In this document: one piece after another, positions 57,898-64,000 of the stretch
Position numbering within the stretch: position 1 is the first letter of the stretch
Layout of the letters: every line of letters starts with the position of its first letter
Source of the DNA: Cryptosporangium aurantiacum
GTDB taxonomy: Bacteria; Actinomycetota; Actinomycetes; Mycobacteriales; Cryptosporangiaceae
NCBI RefSeq assembly: GCF_900143005.1
Contig: NZ_FRCS01000004.1
Span: 620,001 to 684,000, forward strand
Reading direction: 5' to 3'
DNA: 64,000 bases
Program-made: the position numbers and the translations under genes
Notes under the pieces: model-generated
What the model was told of the DNA's origin: nothing
Databases searched by the model: none
The model's input: only the letters and a program-made list of their open reading frames with translations

Positions 57898-58296
57898 ATG
57901 GACCCCATCAGCGCCGCCGCTCTCAGCGCCGTCCTCGTTCCGCTGGCCACCGGCGCTGCGGGTGAAGCGGGGAAGCTGGCACTGGATCGGCTCGTGACGT
58001 TCGTCCGCGACCGGTTCGGCCGCGGCTCACCTGCCGCCGAAGCCGGCACCGAGCTGATCGCTCACCCCGCAGAAGAGCCGGACGCTCCGCGCCTCGCCGT
58101 TCTGCTCGAGCAGGCCGCAGCCGACGAGGACGACGTCGCGGACTGGCTACGCGGCTGGATGCAGAGCAGCGCGCCGCTGGTGGGCGCGCCGACGGAGGTG
58201 TCGAACATCGTCGCGGGACAGGCCCGGGTCAGCGGACCGGTGATCCAAGCCCACACGATCTCCGGCCCGATCACCTTCGGCCCACCCGCCCCCTAA
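57898..58296 (+). CDS. Putative membrane-acting effector with C-terminal amyloid-type motif
   Basis: A 132-residue protein. An N-terminal hydrophobic/amphipathic helix (SAAALSAVLVPLATGAAGEAG) and helical region to about 95 resemble, in layout, the Bell-type domains of bacterial amyloid-signalling effectors. The C-terminal motif is VSNIVAGQARVSGPVIQAHT (101-120) followed by ISGPITFG. The motif pairs with the NLR N-terminus and with the 44-residue peptide upstream. Expected action is membrane damage after the NLR nucleates the motif. That is inference from similar architecture, and the N-terminal domain identity is tentative. Confidence 0.65.
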   Translation: MDPISAAALSAVLVPLATGAAGEAGKLALDRLVTFVRDRFGRGSPAAEAGTELIAHPAEEPDAPRLAVLLEQAAADEDDVADWLRGWMQSSAPLVGAPTEVSNIVAGQARVSGPVIQAHTISGPITFGPPAP

Positions 58297-58429
58297 CGAG
58301 GACGCCAGGCAGCGAGCAGGCACGCCGGGCCTCACTCCGGCGCCTTGCTCCGCTCGTGCAGCTCACGCTGAGCCGATGGACGCGCCGAGCCACACGCGAA
58401 CCGTGCTCGTACCAATAAGATTGTCGCGA

Positions 58430-59143
58430 CTAGGCCAGGACGTGGGTGACGCTGTCGGACTCGACTCGCCCGTTCAGACGCGAGCGGTCGAGGTTCGCGC
58501 AGAGCACCACCGACGCGCCGACCGCGAGCGGCGCCAGCAGCCACTCGACCGGATGCTCGTGCGCGTCGGCGTCCACCAGCAACCGGTCCCCGCCGCGCAG
58601 CCCGAGGTTGGCACCGACCTCGGCCGCGAGCCGCCCCCACTCCCGGAACGTCGTCCCGTCGACCGTCGCCGCGTCGATCCAGCTCAGCGGCGCCGCCGAG
58701 GGCAGCGTGTCGGTGTAGCGGGATACCTCAGCGAGGTAGTCGCGACAGCCGGACGGCGTCGGCCCCACGACGAAGCGGTGGCGCGCTGCCGGGGGAGAAT
58801 CGAGCCAGCTCCGCAGACGGGCCGCGCTGACGAAGCTCGCGTCGACCGGTGCCGCCGGAGCCAGGCCCGCGGTGGCCCAGAGCCGGAACGACACCGAGAG
58901 GCCAGCAGCCCAGGCGCCGAGCAGCACACCCGCCGTCCGCCAGTGCGGTGGCAACGCTACGGCGACCTGGTCACCGACGCCGAGCCCGCAGCCCTCGTGG
59001 AGTAATCCCGCGGTGCGGGCGGCCCACCCGCTCAACGCGCGGACGGTGAGTTCGACGCGCTCGCTCGTGGCGTCGTCGTAATAGGTGAGCACGGTTCGGT
59101 CGCGCACCGCCGGCGCGGTCGCACCCAGCAGCGCAGGAAGCAT
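58430..59143 (-). CDS. TIGR03089-family protein
   Basis: A 237-residue actinobacteria-specific protein related to the N-terminal part of acyl-adenylating enzymes: VELTVRALSGWAARTAGLLHEGCGLGVGDQVAVALPPHW resembles the ANL start, but the ATP-binding and hinge motifs are absent. It ends with VWDS-like ESDSVTHVL. ATG 59143 is used. It is divergent from the arginase-fold gene across about 100 bp. No catalytic function is expected from the visible motifs. Confidence 0.85.
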   Translation of the reverse strand: MLPALLGATAPAVRDRTVLTYYDDATSERVELTVRALSGWAARTAGLLHEGCGLGVGDQVAVALPPHWRTAGVLLGAWAAGLSVSFRLWATAGLAPAAPVDASFVSAARLRSWLDSPPAARHRFVVGPTPSGCRDYLAEVSRYTDTLPSAAPLSWIDAATVDGTTFREWGRLAAEVGANLGLRGGDRLLVDADAHEHPVEWLLAPLAVGASVVLCANLDRSRLNGRVESDSVTHVLA

Positions 59144-59244
59144 GCCGTCAGGCTAGCCTGACGGCGGATGTCAGGAAAGGCTGACATCAGCAACCGAGCT
59201 GATCCGCCCTGGCTTCTTCCGTGGGTCGAGGCAAGGATGGACGC

Positions 59245-60123
59245 ATGGCTTTCAGTGTGCTGGGCGCCCCGACGACGGCCGGATCCCACAACGCAGGCCA
59301 GGAAACCGCTCCCCGGGTACTGCGTGAGGCCGGCCTCCTCGACGCGTTGAAAGCGCGGGGCTTGGACGTTCACGACGCCGGTGACACCCCGCCGATGGCG
59401 TACCAACCGCAGGGCGTCGGCGTCGTCGCGCGCGACCTGGCCCGGGTCACCGAGCAGGCGGCGGCGGTGGCGCGCGGTGTCGCGGCGATCGCCAGGGAGG
59501 GCCGCGTCCCGCTCGTCCTCGGCGGAGACTGCTCCATCGAGGTGGGTGTGGTCGCGGGCCTGATCGACGCCGGACGCGACCCCGTGCTGGCCTATTTCGA
59601 CGGTGACCTGGACCTGTCGACGCCGGCCGACAGCACGTCCGGCGTGCTGGACTCGATGGTGCTGGCGCACCTGCTGGGGCTGGCCGACACCGGCCTGTCC
59701 CGACTCGGCCCGCGCTTCCCGCTGCTGGCGCCGGACCGCGTGCTGGCCGTCGGTTTCCATCCGGTCGAGGCGAGTCCGGCGCACCACGCGTGGCTGAAGT
59801 CGAGCGCGGTCACGGCGCTTCCGGTCACCGAGCTGGACGGCACGGCGAGCCAGATCCGCGCCGCGGTGGATCCGCTCGCCGCGCGTGGTCCGGTGCTGGT
59901 CCACTTCGACGTCGATGTGATCGACAGCGGTGATTTCCCGCTGGCGAACTTCCCGCACTTCAACGGAGGGCTGACCGCGGACGCGGCATTCGCCGTCCTG
60001 GGCGCGCTCTGCGACGTGCCCGACCTCGCCGCCGTCGTGGTGACCGAGGTGAACCCCAACAACGACGTCGACGGGACGCTGATCCGCCGCCTCGTCAACG
60101 GGCTGGTCGACGCCCTGAGCTGA
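59245..60123 (+). CDS. Arginase/agmatinase-fold protein with altered metal ligands
   Basis: A 292-residue ureohydrolase-fold protein. The family landmarks are present but changed. GGDHS is GGDCS (LVLGGDCSIEVG). The DAHxD motif is DGDLD (AYFDGDLDLSTP). The final DxDxxDP-like site is FDVDVIDSGD. Substituting the His residues that hold the binuclear manganese suggests different metal use or loss of arginase activity. Downstream parts such as GGLTADAAFAVLGALCDVP and VVTEVNPNND are typical. ATG 59245 follows GGCAAGG. No arginine or guanidine genes are nearby. Confidence 0.85.
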   Translation: MAFSVLGAPTTAGSHNAGQETAPRVLREAGLLDALKARGLDVHDAGDTPPMAYQPQGVGVVARDLARVTEQAAAVARGVAAIAREGRVPLVLGGDCSIEVGVVAGLIDAGRDPVLAYFDGDLDLSTPADSTSGVLDSMVLAHLLGLADTGLSRLGPRFPLLAPDRVLAVGFHPVEASPAHHAWLKSSAVTALPVTELDGTASQIRAAVDPLAARGPVLVHFDVDVIDSGDFPLANFPHFNGGLTADAAFAVLGALCDVPDLAAVVVTEVNPNNDVDGTLIRRLVNGLVDALS

Positions 60124-60263
60124 CCACTATCCGCCGGGTCGCTCGAGACGACGGCCGAGGCGGAGCGTGACGCCGCCGAGCACGAGGTGCAGCACACCGG
60201 CACCGGGCCGAGCACGAGCAGCAATCCGAGCCAGGCCCGGACGTCGGTCTTGTTCGGGGCAAG

Positions 60264-60635
60264 TTGCTGTACCGCAATTGGGAGGAGCTCGCCCGGATCC
60301 ACGTCGCCTATCTGCGACTCAACGCCGGACGATTTCCGACCGACGCGCGCTTGGCGAACCTCATCGGTGAGCTGACGATGCGCAGCGATCAGTTCGCCAC
60401 CATGTGGGCGACCGGTGAGGTCTCCGACTGCACCACCGGCGACATGTACCTCCAGCACCCCACCGTCGGCACGGTGACCGTCGCGTACCAGGTGTGGTTG
60501 CAGCCCGACAGCCCGGGCCACCGGCTCGAGATCTACACGCCGAACGACGCCTCCTCCGCGGGCGCCGTGAAGCTCCTCGCCCAGAGCGCTAGGACCCGAC
60601 GATCAGCTTGCGGGCAAGGCTCGGAATCCCTCTGA
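60264..60635 (+). pseudogene. Remnant of an MmyB-type transcriptional regulator
   Basis: The 123 codons encode only a ligand-binding domain of the MmyB/XRE regulator family: NWEELARIHVAYLRLNAGRF, LANLIGELTMRSDQFATMWA, then HPTVGTVTVAYQVW and LEIYTPNDASSAGAVKLLAQSA. The helix-turn-helix that should precede it (about 120 residues) is missing, and upstream sequence shows no in-frame continuation. Only a TTG could start it. The 3' end overlaps the convergent serine hydrolase by 47 bp. It is most likely a decayed gene. Confidence 0.7.
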
Positions 60636-61755
60636 TGCTCTCCATCTCGTAGTTGGACAGGATCACGGTCACGTACCCGCTGTCCGGGTAGAACTCGAGC
60701 ACGGCCACCGCGCCGTTCGAGGCGGCACCGTTGTAGCCGTAGGACCAACGGTCGCCGGCGAGGGTGATGCCGGGCCCGTACCCGGTGAAGACAATCGTCG
60801 ACGCCCCGGGCGGCGGCAACGAGGGGAGCTTCGGGCTGAGCACCAGCCGGGTGTACGCCGGGTTCAGCAGCCGTTCCTCCCACAACGCGTGCGCGAACCG
60901 CGCCATCTGGTCGCAGGTCGCGAAGGCGCCGGGCAGGAACATCTGTTCGGCGGTGTTGTCGATTCGCTCCTTCGAGCCCTTCGGCCGGTAGTAGCCGTGG
61001 GCGATGCGGTGGTTGGCGCGGATCTGCGGCACGGTGTAGTAGCCGGCGTCACCCATCCCGGCCGGGCGGACGATGTGTTCGCGGACGTAGTCGTGGAACG
61101 TCTGCCCGGACACGCGCGCGACGATCTGTTCGAGCACGAAGTATCCCGAGTTGCTGTACCGCGAGCCTGCGCCCGGAGCGAAGGCCGGCGTTTCCTTGCG
61201 GACGAACCCGGCCATGGCGTCCGTCTGCTGTTGCACGCTGGTCCACGTGCGGGCCGCATCGAAGAAGCCGGGATCGCCGAAGAAGTCACCCAGGCCCGAG
61301 GTGTGGGTGAGCAGATGGTGGAGCGTCACGTGGTCGGAGATCTTGGCCGGGAAGCCGTCCAGGTGGGCGCCGATCGTGTCGTTGTAGTTCAGCGTGCCCC
61401 GCTGGGCGAGCTGCGCCACCGCGACAGCGGTGAACAGTTTGGCGACCGAGGCCAGACCGAACAGCGTGTCGCGCTTGATGGACACCGACCGTGCCTTGTC
61501 GGCCATGCCGTACGACCGGGACAGCACGGTCCGCCCCTCATGTGTGATCAGCACGCTGCCGGAGAACACATCCCGGTCCGCCATGCCGGCGATCAACTTG
61601 TCCAGTTCGCCGCCGGGCCGTAAGCCCGCCGGCACTCGCCGGGTCGGATGCGCACCGACGGGTTGGCCGCCCGCGGTCCAGACGGCCAGCCCTCCGGTGG
61701 CGGCCAGCGAACCGGCGCCCAGTAGGCCGAGAGCAGCCCGACGACTCGTGGTCAT
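60589..61755 (-). CDS. Tat-exported serine hydrolase, class C beta-lactamase/DD-peptidase fold
   Basis: A 388-residue protein. The N-terminus TTSRRAALGLLGAGSLAATG is a twin-arginine signal, so it is exported folded. The penicillin-binding fold shows SxxK at S103-K106 (LASVAKLF), YxN as YSNSGY, and a C-terminal strand region near GYGPGITLAGDRWSYGYNG. Esterase, D-amino-acid peptidase or lactamase activities are all possible. AAAGGAAC precedes ATG 61755. It is divergent from the two-component pair across 114 bp, which may control it. Confidence 0.88.
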   Translation of the reverse strand: MTTSRRAALGLLGAGSLAATGGLAVWTAGGQPVGAHPTRRVPAGLRPGGELDKLIAGMADRDVFSGSVLITHEGRTVLSRSYGMADKARSVSIKRDTLFGLASVAKLFTAVAVAQLAQRGTLNYNDTIGAHLDGFPAKISDHVTLHHLLTHTSGLGDFFGDPGFFDAARTWTSVQQQTDAMAGFVRKETPAFAPGAGSRYSNSGYFVLEQIVARVSGQTFHDYVREHIVRPAGMGDAGYYTVPQIRANHRIAHGYYRPKGSKERIDNTAEQMFLPGAFATCDQMARFAHALWEERLLNPAYTRLVLSPKLPSLPPPGASTIVFTGYGPGITLAGDRWSYGYNGAASNGAVAVLEFYPDSGYVTVILSNYEMESIRGIPSLARKLIVGS

Positions 61756-61857
61756 GATGGTTCCTTTCTGACTGGCTAGAACGCTGACCACGTCTACTGA
61801 CCGACGCCGATCGGTAGCCGATCGACGAGCTATATCCGTTCCATAGGTGGGCGTTGC

Positions 61858-61863
61858 GATACT
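61858..61863 (+). promoter_or_regulatory. -10 element of a probable leaderless promoter
   Basis: GATACT lies six bases before ATG 61870, so transcription would begin at or near the start codon. No Shine-Dalgarno is present. Confidence 0.5.
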
Positions 61864-61869
61864 CGCCGG

Positions 61870-62532
61870 ATGCGGGTGCTACTGGTTGAGGACGAGCAGC
61901 CGCTCGCCGCATACATCGCGGTCGGACTGCGCAAGCACGGGTTTGCGGTAGATCTGGCGGAGGATGGGCAGACCGCGCTGGACAAGTGCGATGTCATGCC
62001 GTACGACGTGGTCGTCCTGGACCGGGACCTGCCGATCGTCCACGGCGACACGGTGTGCCGCCGGCTCGCCGAGCGGGGGACGTCACGGGTGCTGATGCTG
62101 ACCGCGTCGGACGCCGTCGAGGACCGGGTGGGTGGGCTGACGCTCGGCGCGGACGACTACCTGGGCAAGCCGTTCGCGTTCTCCGAACTGGTCGCGCGAG
62201 TGCATGCGCTGGGCCGGCGCAGCACCCCCGCCCGCCCGCCGGTGCTGCGCGCGGCCGGGGTGTCGCTCGATCCGGCCCGCCGCACGGCCGAACGGGAGGG
62301 GCGGTTGCTGCGCCTGACGCCCAAGGAGTTCGGAGTGCTCGAGTTGCTGCTCGCGGCGGGCGGTGACGTGGTCAGTGCGGAGACCCTGCTGGACAAGGTG
62401 TGGGACGAGCACGCGGACCCGTTCACCAACGCGATCCGGATCACCGTGGGTACGCTGCGCCGCAAGCTCGGGGACCCGCCGCTGATCGAGACGGTGACCG
62501 GCGCCGGCTACCGGCTCACCGGAGCGGGCTGA
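61870..62532 (+). CDS. OmpR/PhoB-family response regulator
   Basis: A 220-residue regulator with receiver acidic residues E7/D8, phospho-acceptor D51 in VVVLDRDLPIVHG, and the conserved Lys in GKPFAFSEL. The winged-helix DNA-binding domain (about 130-220) is RLTPKEFGVLELLLAAGG...VWDEHADPFTNAIRITVGTLRRKLGDP. The start is probably leaderless. The stop overlaps the kinase start (TGATG). It may act on the divergent serine hydrolase; the signal is unknown. Confidence 0.95.
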   Translation: MRVLLVEDEQPLAAYIAVGLRKHGFAVDLAEDGQTALDKCDVMPYDVVVLDRDLPIVHGDTVCRRLAERGTSRVLMLTASDAVEDRVGGLTLGADDYLGKPFAFSELVARVHALGRRSTPARPPVLRAAGVSLDPARRTAEREGRLLRLTPKEFGVLELLLAAGGDVVSAETLLDKVWDEHADPFTNAIRITVGTLRRKLGDPPLIETVTGAGYRLTGAG

Positions 62533-63683
62533 TGCGGCTGACCGCCCGCGCCCGTCTGACCCTGCTGCTGATCGGCTTGGTGCTGGCCGCCGGTACGGTG
62601 CTCGCCGCACTCACCTACCTGCTGATGCGGCAGAACCTGCGGCATCGTTCGTTCTTCCTCGAGGTCGACCCGAGCGGTGGCGCGACGCCCCCGCCGTCGA
62701 CACCCCTGCGCGATCAATCCGAGCGGGTGGTCGCCGACACGCTGTCGGCCCTGGCGGTCCAGGCCGGCCTGGCGCTCGTCGTGGTGACCGCGCTGGCCGC
62801 CCTGCTCGGGTGGCTGGTGGCCGGGCGGGTGCTGCGGCCGATCCGCGCGATCTCGTCGACCGCGCGGCGGTTGTCCGCCGAGAACCTCACCGAGCGGGTG
62901 CCGGTCACCGCGCCCGCCGACGAGTTGTCCGTGCTCGCCGGCACGGTCAACGACATGCTCGATCGCATCCAGCGCGGCGTCGCCGAGCGCGAACAGATCC
63001 TCGGCAGCCAGCGATTGTTCACCGCCAACGCCGCCCACGAGCTGCGGACACCGCTGACCACCGCGCGCACCGCGATCGACGTGACCCTGGACGGCGAGCC
63101 CGACCGCGCCGAGTTGCTCACGATGGCCGGGGATGTCCGCTCCGCCGTCGAGCACGTGCAGCGCATTCTGGACGGCCTGCTCCTGCTGGCCCGCAGCCAG
63201 GCCGGCATCGGCGCGGCCGAACCCGCCGACCTGGCCGACCTCGCTGCCGGTGCCCTCGAGGACGCGAAGGACCGGGCGCGCGGCCTCGACCTCCGCACTG
63301 ACCTGCAACCGGCGCCGGTGAGCGGCGAGCCGATCCTGCTGGAACGAATGATCGGCAACCTGGTCGACAACGCGATCCGCTACAACCGCCCCGGCGGGCA
63401 GCTTACGGTCACCACCGGCACGGCGGACGGGCTCGCCGTCTTGCGTGTCGTCAACACCGGCCGGTGCATCCCGCCCGACCAGGCCCAGACGCTGCTGGAA
63501 CCGTTCGTCCACGGGTACGGCGCCCGGGTCCACACCGACCGGCTGGGGCTGGGCCTGTCGATCGTGCAGGCGGTCGCGCTCGCTCACCGCGGGCGGATTC
63601 AGGTCACCGCCCCGGACGGCGGCGGCCTGGACGTCACCGTCCACCTCCCGCTCAGCTCGCTAGGCCGGCCGACTGTGCTTTGA
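62532..63683 (+). CDS. HAMP-containing sensor histidine kinase
   Basis: A 383-residue membrane kinase. TM1 is about 8-31. A short extracytoplasmic loop of about 40 residues follows, then TM2 about 75-97, HAMP (VLRPIRAISSTARRLSAENL), HisKA with NAAHELRTPL (phospho-acceptor H169), and an ATPase with NLVDNAIRYNRPGG and GLGLSIVQAVALAHRG. Pairs with the overlapping response regulator. The small outer loop suggests sensing at or in the membrane. Confidence 0.95.
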   Translation: MRLTARARLTLLLIGLVLAAGTVLAALTYLLMRQNLRHRSFFLEVDPSGGATPPPSTPLRDQSERVVADTLSALAVQAGLALVVVTALAALLGWLVAGRVLRPIRAISSTARRLSAENLTERVPVTAPADELSVLAGTVNDMLDRIQRGVAEREQILGSQRLFTANAAHELRTPLTTARTAIDVTLDGEPDRAELLTMAGDVRSAVEHVQRILDGLLLLARSQAGIGAAEPADLADLAAGALEDAKDRARGLDLRTDLQPAPVSGEPILLERMIGNLVDNAIRYNRPGGQLTVTTGTADGLAVLRVVNTGRCIPPDQAQTLLEPFVHGYGARVHTDRLGLGLSIVQAVALAHRGRIQVTAPDGGGLDVTVHLPLSSLGRPTVL

Positions 63684-63691
63684 TTCGGTAG

Positions 63692-64000
63692 GTGGGCGCG
63701 GACGGGCCGGTGGCCGGAGATCTCGGATACATCCTTACGGCCGTGGAGAACGCGGCGCCGGTCGACGCCGTGGAGGCAGTAACCCGGCAGCTGGGGGCCA
63801 GCCTCGGCGCAACCGCGGTGTCGTTCCTCGTCGCCGACCTGAGTGGCAGGGCCCTGGTCCGGCTGGCTCATTTTCCGCTGGTCGGAGCCGCGGAAGCCCG
63901 GCGACAGGATGAGGAAGTCGCCACGGTCCTCCCGTTCAACGGTGGGCCGCAGGAACAGGCGGTGCGTTCCCAGCGCGTGCAGGTTCACGCCGGTGCGAAC
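63692..64000 (+). CDS. GAF-domain protein, probably the start of a SpoIIE-type phosphatase (runs off right edge)
   Basis: 103 codons are open to the window end from GTG 63692, 8 bp after the kinase stop. The sequence LGYILTAVENAAPVDAVEAVTRQLGASLGATAVSFLVADLSGRALVRLAHF is the GAF-like opening common in actinomycete SpoIIE/PP2C phosphatases. The phosphatase domain itself is outside the window, so the full assignment is tentative. Confidence 0.7.
   Translation, partial: MGADGPVAGDLGYILTAVENAAPVDAVEAVTRQLGASLGATAVSFLVADLSGRALVRLAHFPLVGAAEARRQDEEVATVLPFNGGPQEQAVRSQRVQVHAGAN

Overview
The window is about 64 kb of high-GC actinomycete chromosome. Actinomycetota is indicated by the GC-biased third codon positions, frequent GTG and occasional TTG starts, ATGA/GTGA-coupled operons, an F420-dependent glucose-6-phosphate dehydrogenase, PucR, MmyB-type and SigJ-type regulators, TIGR03089, and a FadD32/Pks13/AccD4-type locus. 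I see no integrase, transposase, plasmid or phage gene, and no CRISPR array. The left edge cuts ctaD (cytochrome c oxidase subunit I) and the right edge cuts a GAF-containing protein that is probably a SpoIIE-type phosphatase.

Layout. 1-12.3 kb: ctaD, a BpsA-like aminopropyltransferase, a three-PAS hybrid histidine kinase, a PucR regulator, a 14-TM drug exporter, a NarL-type two-component pair and an MMPL transporter. 12.4-23.4 kb (minus strand): a tightly coupled fadD32-pks13-accD4 operon followed by an antigen-85-like esterase. This is the order of mycolic-acid condensation loci, but the synthase carries apparently intact DH and KR domains that mycobacterial Pks13 lacks. 23.9-26.2 kb: a TIR-NB-ARC-TPR STAND protein. 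26.4-30.1 kb: fgd, and a MarR regulator divergent from YceI, pirin and VOC genes. 30.1-32.8 kb: three Roadblock-like proteins with a DUF4388/PATAN-like protein and no GTPase. 33.5-42.3 kb: a DUF1697 protein, an amidohydrolase, a complete sugar ABC importer with a ROK kinase and a divergently controlling ROK repressor, and a SigJ-type sigma factor coupled to an NAD-binding protein. 42.4-49.6 kb: lactate permease, an FGGY kinase, a fused class II aldolase-aminotransferase and a divergent PucR regulator, which looks like a catabolic module for an unknown carbon source.

49.7-51.5 kb holds a small RNA locus. One tRNA-like sequence has its 3' half encoded before its 5' half with all four stems intact (a candidate circularly permuted tRNA). 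A second cloverleaf has a UCA, opal-reading, anticodon. 51.8-58.3 kb has a secreted GH3 glucosidase and a GT-B-like gene interrupted by five copies of an 8-bp repeat that put its halves out of frame (candidate phase variation). Next comes an NLR-like NB-ARC/TPR gene divergent from two small genes; all three proteins share an amyloid-signalling-like N..G..VxQA motif. 58.4-64 kb: TIGR03089, an arginase-fold protein with altered metal ligands, a truncated MmyB-type regulator, a Tat-exported serine hydrolase, an OmpR-type two-component pair and the partial GAF protein.

The points most worth checking are the Pks13-like synthase with in-cis reduction, the permuted tRNA candidate, the TCGAACCA phase switch and the NLR/amyloid-motif cassette. 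All family assignments come from reading motifs by eye, without any database search.
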